From NCBI RefSeq assembly GCF_018614195.1, contig NZ_JAGGOT010000009.1, positions 1-64,000 on the forward strand: a stretch of DNA of 64,000 nucleotides, written 5' to 3'. Shown in pieces: positions 56,296 to 64,000 of this stretch. The stretch is from Streptomyces sp. ISL-43 (GTDB taxonomy: Bacteria > Actinomycetota > Actinomycetes > Streptomycetales > Streptomycetaceae). Below the pieces are notes generated by a model. It saw only the letters and a list, made by a program, of their open reading frames with translations. It was not told the origin of the DNA and did not search any database. Both the position numbers and the translations under genes were made by a program. Position 1 is the first letter of the stretch; every line of letters begins with the position of its first letter.

Positions 56296-57291
56296 CTAAC
56301 CGCTGACGGCGCGCTCGTAGAGCTCGCGGGTGCTGCCGTCGAAGGAGGAGCTGTAGGAGGTCTCGTCGTCGCCGCCTCCGTCCCGGCCGCCGATCACCCC
56401 GATCAGGGCGTCCCCGTCGGTCAGCACCGGCCCGCCGCTGGTGCCGTTGGGTACGTCCGGGCAGTCCAGCCGCAGTTGCGCGGGCCCGGCGGCCACGGCC
56501 CGGGTCAGGCAGGCCAGAGGCCGTTCGGAGGTGTTCGGGTAGCCCACCAGGCGGGCGGGCACCGGGAGTTCGGTGCCGAAGCGGAGCGTCCAGGCGGCGC
56601 CGGTGACGTCCTCCAGCCGCTCCCCGGGGTGGCCCGGGCGGCGCACGCGCACGAAGGCCACGTCGTGATCGGGATCGCGGCCGGCGGTCCAGCGGGGATC
56701 CACGTGGATCCGGGTCGGGACCCAGACCCCGTAGGGGAACGCGCCGTCGTGGTAGCCGGGGGCGAAGACGAGGTTGGTGCGGAAGCCGATCGTGTGGACG
56801 CAGTGGGCGGCGGTGACGATGAGGTCACCGCCGGGGGAGTGGACCACGCCGGCCGAGCAGTGGTGGCCGGGGTCGCCGTCGGCGCCGGGGGAGAACAGCG
56901 CGCCGACGGCCGGCTCGGCGGGGACGGGTCCGGCGGTCGGGGGGCCGGAGGGCTCGGAGCGTACGGAGAGCTCCGAGTGACCTGAGGAGTCGGGGGAGAT
57001 GGGGGAGTCGGGGGACCCGGGGGGCCCGGGGGACCCGGCGGGCAGCGGTTCGGCGGCGCCCCCCTTGCCGGAGTCCTCGCCGCCGGCGACGCCGTCCAGC
57101 AGCTCGACCACCGCGCTGTCGGCGCTCCGGGGGTCCTGGACGTAGCGGCCCCGGCCGGGATCCCCCTCCGCGACGTACCCGGCCAGGCCGCGCAGCCCCC
57201 ACACGTACCCGGCGCCCCCGAGGAGCAGGGCGCAGCAGATCCCGGACAGCGCGAAGCCCCGTACGGCCCTCCCGCGAACCTTGGTGAACAT
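56296..57291 (-). CDS. membrane-anchored trypsin-like serine protease
   Basis: 331 residues. One N-terminal hydrophobic helix (FALSGICCALLLGGAGYVWG), a Gly/Pro/Ser-rich low-complexity linker (about 75-130), then a chymotrypsin-fold protease. The triad is His in LIVTAAHCVHT, Asp in DHDVAFVRVRR and Ser in NGTSGGPVLTDG. It is probably extracellular and tethered or released. ATG 57291 is chosen because it places a signal/anchor helix at the N-terminus. Divergent from tsaD. Confidence 0.85.
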   Translation of the reverse strand: MFTKVRGRAVRGFALSGICCALLLGGAGYVWGLRGLAGYVAEGDPGRGRYVQDPRSADSAVVELLDGVAGGEDSGKGGAAEPLPAGSPGPPGSPDSPISPDSSGHSELSVRSEPSGPPTAGPVPAEPAVGALFSPGADGDPGHHCSAGVVHSPGGDLIVTAAHCVHTIGFRTNLVFAPGYHDGAFPYGVWVPTRIHVDPRWTAGRDPDHDVAFVRVRRPGHPGERLEDVTGAAWTLRFGTELPVPARLVGYPNTSERPLACLTRAVAAGPAQLRLDCPDVPNGTSGGPVLTDGDALIGVIGGRDGGGDDETSYSSSFDGSTRELYERAVSG

Positions 57292-57385
57292 GTGGCACTC
57301 CCGCCCCGACGAAGTACTCCTGCGATCGGTCCATGATCGCTGAGATGCGGTGCGTGGTGGGCGGGCGGGCGCGTGCAGGCCGGTA

Positions 57386-57414
57386 CCCTTATTGCGAATA
57401 GTTCGCAATAAGGG
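57386..57414. promoter_or_regulatory. perfect palindrome upstream of tsaD
   Basis: CCCTTATTGCGAA, TAG, TTCGCAATAAGGG: perfect 13-bp arms with a 3-base centre, ending 13 bases before the tsaD GTG. The core TTGCGAATAGTTCGCAA resembles operators of Fur-family-type dimers in layout, but the regulator is not identified. Overlap with a promoter is likely. Confidence 0.6.
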
Positions 57415-57427
57415 TGAGGGTGAGGGT

Positions 57428-58498
57428 GTGACGGGGTCTCCGGTGGTGCTCGGGATCGAGTCTTCGTGCGACGAGACCGGGGCGGGCATCGTGCGGGACG
57501 GGCGGCTGCTCGCGCACGTCGTCGCCTCCAGCATGGACGAGCACGCCCGCTTCGGTGGCGTCGTCCCCGAGATCGCGGCCCGCGCCCACCTGCACTCCTT
57601 CAACCCCGTGGTCCGCCAGGCCCTCGACCAGGCGGGGCTGCGCGCCGACCAGCTCGACGCGATCGCCGTCACCACCGGTCCCGGCCTCTCCGGCGCCCTC
57701 CAGGTCGGCCTGGCCGGCGCCAAGACCCTCGCCTACGCGCTCGGCCTGCCGCTCTACGGCGTCCACCACCTGGCCGGCCACGTCGCCGCCGACACCCTGG
57801 AGCACGGGCCGCTGCCCGAGCCCTGCGTGGTGCTGATCGTCTCCGGCGGCCACACCTCGCTGCTCCTCGTACGCGACCTCGTGCGCGAGCCGATCCTGCA
57901 CCTCGGCGACACCCTCGACGACGCCGCGGGCGAGTGCTTCGACAAGGTCGCCCGCGTCCTCGGCCTGCCCTACCCGGGCGGCCCGGCCATCGACCGCGCC
58001 GCCCGCGGAGGCGACCCCAAGGCCGTCGCCTTCCCCCGTCCGCTGACCGGCGGGCCGCGCTCGGGGGACCCGTACGCGTACTCCTTCTCCTTCTCGGGGC
58101 TCAAGACGGCCGCCGCCCGCTGGGCCGAGAGCCACCGGCTGCGGGGCGAGGAGCCGCCGGTCGCCGACGGCGCGGCCTCGCTCCAGGAGGCGGTGGCCGA
58201 CGTGCTCACCCGCAAGGCGGTCGCGGCCTGCGGGGAGTACGGGGTACGGACCCTGGTGGTGGTCGGCGGAGTGGCCGCCAACTCCCGGGTCCGCGAGCTG
58301 GCGGAGCGGCGCTGCGCCTCCGCCGGGATCGAGCTGCGAGTGCCGCCGATGACGCTCTGCACCGACAACGGGGCGATGATCGCCGCCATCGGCGACCTGC
58401 TGGTGCGGGCGGGCGTGGAGCCGGCCCCGCACCAGCTGACCATCGACCCGTCCGCACCACTGGAGTACGCCTCGCTCAACCCGCCGGCCCTGGTCTGA
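57428..58498 (+). CDS. tsaD: tRNA threonylcarbamoyladenosine synthase subunit TsaD
   Basis: 356 residues, Kae1/Qri7/YgjD family. With TsaB and TsaE it adds threonylcarbamoyl to A37 of ANN-decoding tRNAs. Motifs: N-terminal [15 protein letters not shown], metal-binding [21 protein letters not shown], and ATP-site [13 protein letters not shown] and [23 protein letters not shown] 57428 is the best start. It is not next to tsaB/tsaE genes here, unlike many genomes where they cluster. Confidence 0.93.
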   Translation: MTGSPVVLGIESSCDETGAGIVRDGRLLAHVVASSMDEHARFGGVVPEIAARAHLHSFNPVVRQALDQAGLRADQLDAIAVTTGPGLSGALQVGLAGAKTLAYALGLPLYGVHHLAGHVAADTLEHGPLPEPCVVLIVSGGHTSLLLVRDLVREPILHLGDTLDDAAGECFDKVARVLGLPYPGGPAIDRAARGGDPKAVAFPRPLTGGPRSGDPYAYSFSFSGLKTAAARWAESHRLRGEEPPVADGAASLQEAVADVLTRKAVAACGEYGVRTLVVVGGVAANSRVRELAERRCASAGIELRVPPMTLCTDNGAMIAAIGDLLVRAGVEPAPHQLTIDPSAPLEYASLNPPALV

Positions 58499-58566
58499 CC
58501 GGTGCGGGCCGGCGGTTGCCGGCGGTTGCCGGACCCCGCAGGACCGGGGCCGCCGGCGGCCTGTGA

Positions 58567-60915
58567 CTACCGCGAGGGGCTCACCTGCACCGTCGTCACC
58601 GCCCCGCCCGAGGCCTCCTTCACGACCGCGATCCGGGTCCCGGTGTCCGGCACCTTGACCCCGAGCTGCGGCAGCCGCGCGTCCCAGTAGGACCCGTGGC
58701 GGTCGTCGAAGACCGGTACGCCCGGCCGCGCCGGGATCACCGTCGGCGCGCCCGCCTTGTGCAGGACGATCCTGTCGCTCTTCCCGAGCGAGAAGGTGGC
58801 GTCGAAGGTCTGCGCGCGGGCGTTCAGCAGCGTGCCGTCCGCGAACGTCAGCGGCTCCGGCCGGGCGTCGACGGGCAGTAGCATGCCCTCTCCCGGGTGC
58901 GACTTGGTGACGTTGTCGCTGTGCGCCGTGTTCCAGAGCCAGATCAACGCGCCCTGCTGGTACGGGAAGAACTCCACCTTGTCGCCCGTGAAGCCGAAGT
59001 TGTACGGCCCCGTCTTCAGCATGCTGCCGTAGCCGGTGTAGCGCCGGTTCTCCACGAAGTACGCGCGCGGGTGCTGCTCGCTGCCCGTACGGCCCTCCGT
59101 GCGCGACCACTTGACGGCCGTCCAGCCGTTCGCGCCCTGCTCCGCCCCGTCGCGCAGCAGCTCACGCCCGTCGGCCGCCGTGACGCGGATGTCGTCGAAG
59201 GTGACGCCCTTGCCGTGAGTGTTGCTGTCGGAGGTGACGCGCAGCCTCAACTGCACGCTCTGCCCGGCGAACCGGTCCAGCGCGACGGACAGCCGCGCCC
59301 AGCCGGCCGAGGTGCCGGTGATCCCCTTCGCCCCGATCGGCGCGGAGTCCACCGTGCCGGTCAGCGCCGTCCATGCGGCCCCGCCGTCCGTGGAGGCCTC
59401 CACCGTCAGGTAGTCGAAGTCCTGCTCGATGTCGTACCAGACCCGGGCGTCGAGCCGGGCGGCCGTCCCGGACCCGGTGCCCGTCAAGTCGACCGTGCGG
59501 GACAGGGTGTTGTCCATGAAGTCGCCGGTGCCGCTCCACCACTGGCTGCCGCCCTCGTACGGGTCGGTCAGTTCGGTCTTGGTCAGCGAGGGCGGCAGAT
59601 GCACCAACAGTGCCTGTGGGTCCTCGGTGTTGTACCCCGAGACGCCGAGCGTCGCGCGCGTGGTGCGGCCCGCGTCCGCCTCCGTGTACTGGAGCCAGCC
59701 CAGCTGCAGCTTGCTCCACGGGTCGAGGTCCCCCGGGAACTCGCCGGTGGAGTTGCGGCCCTTGCCCAGGTAGGAGGCGGAGGACATCAGCGACCAGAAG
59801 TTGACGCTGTTGTCCCCGTCCGAGCTGTACAGGTCCGGCAGGCCGAGATCATGCCCGAACTCGTGCGAGAAGAGCCCGGCGCCACTGTTCTCGCCGCCGG
59901 TCAGGTAGTCGCCGGCCCAGATACCGGTGTCGCCGACCGGTGTGCCGCCCGCCTTGTTGCCCTCGGGGCCCGCGCTGCCGGCCTGGTTCCAATAGGCGAA
60001 CCAGCGGTGGGCCCACACGGCGTCCTTGCCCTGCGGGCCGCCGCCCCAGGTCCCGTCCTTGCCCGCGTGGACGACGACGAGGTGGTCGAGGTAGCCGTCC
60101 GGCTCGTCGAAGTTCCCGTCGTGGTCGGCGTCGTAGCGGTCCCACACGTCGTACTCGGCGAGCTGTGCCTTGATCTGTTCGGGCGTACGGCCCTTTCCGA
60201 GCTCGGAGTCGTACCAGGCGGCCGTGGCGTCCCGGATCATGTCCCAGTTGGTCCGGCACTGGCCGGCCTCGGAGCAGTGGTCGGTCCCGTAACGGGCTTC
60301 GTTCCAGGGGAGTTTGACCCAGTCGCTCACCGTGCCGTCCATGTCGTAGCGGCCGGAGGACTGGAGCCGGTAGTAGGCGCGCATGGATGCCGACTGCGGA
60401 TCGGTGGAGAAGAACTGCTTCTGATAGAAGGACCGGTCGAAGTCTTTGCGCCACAGGGTGTGGTTGTCGTCCTTGGCCGGCTTGGCGATGGTGTTGTGCA
60501 GCGGGCCTGGGGTGCCGCCGAAGCGCGGCTTGCCCTCGAACTCGGTGGTGTTGTCCACCTGGTCGCCGAACTCGGCGAGGATCACGAAGACCTTGTCCTT
60601 GCGCTCCTGGGCCAGCTCGACGTACCGCTTCCCGACCTTCGCCTGGCGCGGGAGCGTGCCGTCCGCCTCGGCCCGCAGGCCGGCGGCGCGGCCGCCGCCC
60701 GCGCCGGCCGCGATGTCTTCGAGTGCTTGGCGGCGCAGGGCCTGGCGCTGTAGTTCCAGCGGGGCGAGCGGCGGGGCGGCGGCCTGTTCGGCCTGCTGCT
60801 GTCCGGCCGGGGGAGGGGAAGGGGGCGCGGTGGAGGCGAGTGCGGAGCCGGCGAGTGCCGGGGCGGCGAGGAGGGCGAGGGATATCGCCGCTCCCACCGC
60901 AGCGAGTCTGCGCAA
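58567..60915 (-). CDS. secreted M6-family metalloprotease (immune inhibitor A type)
   Basis: About 782 residues. Signal peptide (LAAVGAAISLALLAAPALAG), propeptide rich in Ala/Gln, then an M6 catalytic domain with the zinc motif SHEFGHDLGLPD. The Asp-rich DADHDGNFDEPDGYLDHLVV segment may bind calcium. C-terminal MAM/jelly-roll-like beta domains follow (VTFDDIRVTAADG, GYGSMLKTGPYNFGF). The start is uncertain: TTG 60915 fits a signal peptide with GGAAAGG upstream. An uninterrupted frame continues further upstream but reads as non-coding. Confidence 0.85.
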   Translation of the reverse strand: MRRLAAVGAAISLALLAAPALAGSALASTAPPSPPPAGQQQAEQAAAPPLAPLELQRQALRRQALEDIAAGAGGGRAAGLRAEADGTLPRQAKVGKRYVELAQERKDKVFVILAEFGDQVDNTTEFEGKPRFGGTPGPLHNTIAKPAKDDNHTLWRKDFDRSFYQKQFFSTDPQSASMRAYYRLQSSGRYDMDGTVSDWVKLPWNEARYGTDHCSEAGQCRTNWDMIRDATAAWYDSELGKGRTPEQIKAQLAEYDVWDRYDADHDGNFDEPDGYLDHLVVVHAGKDGTWGGGPQGKDAVWAHRWFAYWNQAGSAGPEGNKAGGTPVGDTGIWAGDYLTGGENSGAGLFSHEFGHDLGLPDLYSSDGDNSVNFWSLMSSASYLGKGRNSTGEFPGDLDPWSKLQLGWLQYTEADAGRTTRATLGVSGYNTEDPQALLVHLPPSLTKTELTDPYEGGSQWWSGTGDFMDNTLSRTVDLTGTGSGTAARLDARVWYDIEQDFDYLTVEASTDGGAAWTALTGTVDSAPIGAKGITGTSAGWARLSVALDRFAGQSVQLRLRVTSDSNTHGKGVTFDDIRVTAADGRELLRDGAEQGANGWTAVKWSRTEGRTGSEQHPRAYFVENRRYTGYGSMLKTGPYNFGFTGDKVEFFPYQQGALIWLWNTAHSDNVTKSHPGEGMLLPVDARPEPLTFADGTLLNARAQTFDATFSLGKSDRIVLHKAGAPTVIPARPGVPVFDDRHGSYWDARLPQLGVKVPDTGTRIAVVKEASGGAVTTVQVSPSR

Positions 60916-61089
60916 GGTGGCTGGCCTTTCCGGGAGTTCGGATCGAAGCGCGAGTAATATTTCACATGTGACAGGTGATTGATAGGTGTCGGTGTACGCA
61001 CACGTGAACTCGCCGTTCCACGGGCCGCGTTCGCCGGGCGGCGCTATCGTGCCGAGCGGGGGACGACTGTGCGAGGGGGCGGAGCCGCG

Positions 61090-62325
61090 ATGCGATTTCT
61101 GTTTGTGCACGGCACGGGGGTGCGGCGCGAGCGGCACGACACCCTCTTCGGGCTGGTCCGGGAGCGGCTGACCGCCCGGTTCCCCGACGGGGCCGTCGAC
61201 TCCTGCTTCTGGGGGGAGCGGTTCGGAGCCACCCTCGGCGCCGACGGCCGGTCCGTGCCCGGACTGCGCGCCCCCGACGGAGCCCCCGGCCCGGGGGACG
61301 CCGAGACCGCCGAGTGGGCGCTGCTGATCGCCGACCCGCTGTGCGAGGTGCGGGTGCTGGCCGAGGCTGGCTGGGACACGGGAACCGGCGCGGACGACGA
61401 CGCCTTCGCCATGCCGGGCGTCCGCTCCGCCGGGGCCGGCGTGCTGGAACTGCTGGCCGGCGTCCGCGGGGTGCCCGACGGCGGGGAACAGGCCGCGCTG
61501 CTGCTCGGCACCGGCCTCGCCGCCGGATTCCCGGCGGCCCTGGAGACCGTGGCCCGCTCGGCCGAGGCCGCCCGCGCCGGCGCCCGCGCCACCGGACAGC
61601 CGCAGGCCCGCGAGCTGGCGACCGCCCTCGCCCGCGCGGTGACCGCCGCCGCGCTCGCCTCGGCCGGAGCCGAGGCCGACTGCACCGGCGCCGAACGCGA
61701 CCGCCTCGTCGAGCTGCTCACCACCCGCCTCGGCGGCGACGCCCGGGTCCCCGGTGCCCGCGCGGCCGCGGTCCTCGGCCGCCTCGCGATGCGCGTCACC
61801 ACGCAGCCGCTGCTCAACGCCTGGCGCGGCTCCCTCACCGTCGGCGCCACCCCCGCCCTCGGCGACATCCTGCGCTACCAGGCCCGGGGCGCGGGCCTGC
61901 GCGCCTTCCTGCACGACCGGATCACCGCCGAGCCGGGACCGACCGTGCTCATCGGACACAGCCTCGGCGGCATCGCCCTGGTGGACCTCCTCGCGCTCGC
62001 GGCCGCCCGCGGCGAGCCCGTTCCCGGGGCCGCGCTGCTCGTCACCGTCGGATCGCAGGCGCCCTTCCTCCACGAACTCGGGGCGCTGGCGGGGATCGCG
62101 CCCGCCGCGTCGCTCCCGTACGCCTTCCCGCGCTGGCTCAACGTCTACGACCGCCATGACGTGCTCTCGTACCTCGCCGAGCCCGTCTTCCCCGGCGACC
62201 CCCGCGTCAGAGACCACGAGATCGGCAGCGGCCAGCCGTTCCCGGCCTGTCACAGCGCCTACTGGAAACAGGACTCCCTCTACGCGCGCATCGAACAGGC
62301 GGTGGACGAAGCGGAGATCGGGTGA
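61090..62325 (+). CDS. alpha/beta-hydrolase (lipase-like), conflict-system partner
   Basis: 411 residues. Oxyanion strand at the very start (FLFVHGTGVRRER), nucleophile elbow VLIGHSLGGIALVDLLALAA (Ser near residue 291) and a late His candidate in CHSAYWKQDS. A large helical insert lies between them (about 60-270). GGAG precedes ATG 61090. Its TGA overlaps the GTG of the caspase-VMAP gene (GTGA), so the two are translated together. Lipid or ester hydrolysis would be its effector activity, but no substrate is shown. Confidence 0.75.
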   Translation: MRFLFVHGTGVRRERHDTLFGLVRERLTARFPDGAVDSCFWGERFGATLGADGRSVPGLRAPDGAPGPGDAETAEWALLIADPLCEVRVLAEAGWDTGTGADDDAFAMPGVRSAGAGVLELLAGVRGVPDGGEQAALLLGTGLAAGFPAALETVARSAEAARAGARATGQPQARELATALARAVTAAALASAGAEADCTGAERDRLVELLTTRLGGDARVPGARAAAVLGRLAMRVTTQPLLNAWRGSLTVGATPALGDILRYQARGAGLRAFLHDRITAEPGPTVLIGHSLGGIALVDLLALAAARGEPVPGAALLVTVGSQAPFLHELGALAGIAPAASLPYAFPRWLNVYDRHDVLSYLAEPVFPGDPRVRDHEIGSGQPFPACHSAYWKQDSLYARIEQAVDEAEIG

Positions 62326-64000
62326 TTCCCCCCGGCTACCTGCCCCCGACCCTGGGGCCGCGGCGCACCTTCGCGCTCGTCGCCGGGGTCGAGAGCTATG
62401 CCGTCAGCCACCACTGGAACCTGCGCGGACCGGCCCGCGACGCCTTACGGTTCGCCCGCTGGCTGACCGGGCCGGGGCAGGTGCCGCCGGGCCACGTAAG
62501 GCTGTTGCTCTCCCCGCTCGACGACCCGGACGCCCTCGACTGGTCGGCCTCGGCGGAGCTGGAAGCCCTGCGGGGCACCTACCGGCCGGCCACCGAGGAG
62601 AACGTGAAATCGGCGCTACTCGACGAACTCCCCGAGTGCGACGGCGACTTGTTGTGGATCTTCTGGGCCGGGCACGGCTACACCGAACCGCGGCGCGGCG
62701 AGCTGATGCTGCCCTGCGCCGACGCCCGCCCCGGCCAGATCCGCCACCTCAACCTCGACTCCGCGCTGCGCTGGTGGCGCACCGACCTCGTCAAGCACCG
62801 CCGGTTCCCGCTCCAGGCGGCCCTGGTGGACGCCTGCCGCGTCGACGCGCCGCGCGACGCCCGGTGGAACTTCGGCACCAGCGACTACGGGGGCGGCGTC
62901 ACCGTCCCCGGGCGGCGGCAGTTCCGGCTGTACGCCTCCCGCGAGGGCGAGGCCGCGCAGAACGACGCCGAGCGCGGCGCGGGCCGCTTCACCGAGGCGC
63001 TCCTCGGCGAACTCGGCGAGCGCTCCGTGCGGGAGGGCGTCGCCGGCCTCGCCGACACCGCCCGCTCCATCCACCGCACCTTCGGTGAACTGCGCGAGCG
63101 CGGCGAGGGCTGGCAGCTCCCGCAGTTCGTCGTGGACCGGGACTGGGACGCCTGCTCCTTCCTCGACGAGGACCAGCCCGGGGTGACGCAGCCGCGCGCG
63201 GCCCGCCTCGACCAGGCCGCCTGGGACGGGCTCGGCCGGCTCTTCGAAGGCCGTGACCTGCCCCGATGCGCCTACGAGGCGTACGCGTGGGCGTTCCGGG
63301 CGACCGGCTGCGCGGCCCCGCTCCAGGGCGGCCTGCCGGGCGACACCCTGCTGGCGGTGGCCTGTGACCTCGACGAACGCCACGGCGGCCCGGACGGGAT
63401 GCCGCTCGCGGTGCCCTTCGTACGGTTCCTCGGCGAACGGGCCGGCGCGGGCGACGAGCGGTGGGCGGACCGGCTCCGCGACTGGGTGAGCACCACCCTC
63501 GAACGCCTCGCCCTGCCCGTGCTCCCGCCCCCGCCCCCACCGCCGCGCAGAACGGCCCTGCACGTGCGGTTGGAGCCGCCGCCGGGCGGGGAGGGCGGAT
63601 TCCTGGCCCGGATGTGGCTGCGGCGGGACGCGCCCGAACGCGTCCGGGAGCAGGAGGGCGGGCCCGTCCGGCGGGAGGCGTCCGAGCACATCTGGGAGTC
63701 GGAGGGCGAACCCGTGCGGCTGGACGCGATCCGGGACGAACTCGTACGCCAACTGGGCGGTGTGGGCCGTGCGTCGGGCGGGCACGCCGAGGCAGGGCGG
63801 CCGTCCGACGCGGTGGAGCGGATCGAGTTCCACGTGCCTTACGAACTGCTGGACCTGGACTTCGACCAGTGGCCGGTCCCGCGCGGCCCCGGCGGGCGGA
63901 CCCGGGCCCTCGGGCTGGTCTACCAGGTGGTGGTGCGCTGCCCGCAGGAACGCGAGGACACCGGCGCGGAGTGGCGGGGCAAATGGCGCTGGCTGTGGGC
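62322..64000 (+). CDS. caspase-like protease with VMAP-type C-terminus (partial)
   Basis: At least 559 residues; the gene continues past the window. The N-terminal caspase-hemoglobinase fold starts RRTFALVAGVESY, with catalytic His in LLWIFWAGHGYTEP (about residue 118) and Cys in AALVDACRVDA (about 172), and an activation-type loop FRLYASREGEAAQ. A helical effector-associated-like region (about 285-400) is followed by a Pro-rich linker. Then comes a region like VMAP-C of vWA-MoxR-associated conflict systems: HIWESEGEPVRLDAIRDEL, RIEFHVPYELLDLDFDQW and ALGLVYQVVVRCPQ. GTG 62322 is set by the 4-base overlap. Predicted suicide or defence protease; partners (MoxR ATPase, vWA protein) are expected just downstream. 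Confidence 0.78.
   Translation, partial: MIPPGYLPPTLGPRRTFALVAGVESYAVSHHWNLRGPARDALRFARWLTGPGQVPPGHVRLLLSPLDDPDALDWSASAELEALRGTYRPATEENVKSALLDELPECDGDLLWIFWAGHGYTEPRRGELMLPCADARPGQIRHLNLDSALRWWRTDLVKHRRFPLQAALVDACRVDAPRDARWNFGTSDYGGGVTVPGRRQFRLYASREGEAAQNDAERGAGRFTEALLGELGERSVREGVAGLADTARSIHRTFGELRERGEGWQLPQFVVDRDWDACSFLDEDQPGVTQPRAARLDQAAWDGLGRLFEGRDLPRCAYEAYAWAFRATGCAAPLQGGLPGDTLLAVACDLDERHGGPDGMPLAVPFVRFLGERAGAGDERWADRLRDWVSTTLERLALPVLPPPPPPPRRTALHVRLEPPPGGEGGFLARMWLRRDAPERVREQEGGPVRREASEHIWESEGEPVRLDAIRDELVRQLGGVGRASGGHAEAGRPSDAVERIEFHVPYELLDLDFDQWPVPRGPGGRTRALGLVYQVVVRCPQEREDTGAEWRGKWRWLW

Overview
The window looks like a Streptomyces chromosome segment. G+C is very high with strong third-position G/C bias. 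It carries typical Streptomyces genes: geosmin synthase, a DUF2637 membrane protein, a Ser/Thr-phosphatase-like PP2C protein, an anti-sigma-type ATPase, an oxygen-type (CobG) cobalamin pathway, and several secreted proteases. No tool was run. Family calls rest on motifs read by eye in the translations.

Layout. 1-10.2 kb: a two-headed TetR regulator, rsgA with a short upstream ORF, small F420/flavin-type and DUF456 proteins, a TrmB/LuxR-type regulator, a large S8 subtilisin broken by one missing base, and a degenerate PP2C protein. 10.2-17.8 kb: poxB is cut in two by a decayed prophage remnant. The remnant keeps a large serine integrase at the left end and, at the right end, a frameshifted tail-spike gene, a terminator and two tRNA-type genes. 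Between them sit an intact IS630-type element, an IS4-type element and a short AT-richer stretch with a perfect palindrome of two DnaA-box-like sequences. 17.9-22.3 kb: anti-sigma-like ATPase, DUF2637 protein, a FhuF-type 2Fe-2S protein under an iron box, a GntR regulator and a helical-repeat protein. 22.5-31.5 kb: a purine-catabolism block (PucR, three-subunit xanthine dehydrogenase, NCS2 permease, XdhC cofactor-insertion protein). 31.5-40.6 kb: secreted beta-propeller, Eis-like acetyltransferase, geosmin synthase, and a four-gene operon (membrane protein, ROK kinase, type I dehydroquinate dehydratase, TIM-barrel isomerase/dehydratase).

40.9-54.3 kb is a cobalamin locus: riboswitch-cobN on the minus strand, cobG-cobH-cobIJ on the plus strand, cobK-cobM-cobL on the minus strand. 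Between cobIJ and cobK sits a lower-G+C island of three genes: a DUF6461-type protein and two related, overlapping Fe(II)/2-oxoglutarate-oxygenase-like genes. A fragment of an IS1182-type transposase marks its edge. 54.5-61 kb holds an SDR, a wrecked alpha/beta-hydrolase gene, a membrane-anchored trypsin-like protease, tsaD behind a perfect 13-bp-arm palindrome, and a secreted M6 metalloprotease. The right edge (61.1-64 kb) starts a predicted conflict/defence operon: an alpha/beta-hydrolase coupled by a GTGA overlap to a caspase-like protease with a VMAP-type C-terminal region. This second gene runs off the window.

The most promising undescribed pieces are the twin-oxygenase island inside the cobalamin locus, the hydrolase/caspase-VMAP operon, the tRNA-like gene lacking a D-arm, and the kinase/dehydroquinate-dehydratase operon. 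Several genes carry single-base frameshifts (S8 protease, IS4 transposase, tail spike, hemerythrin). These could be real decay or sequencing error and should be checked against reads.
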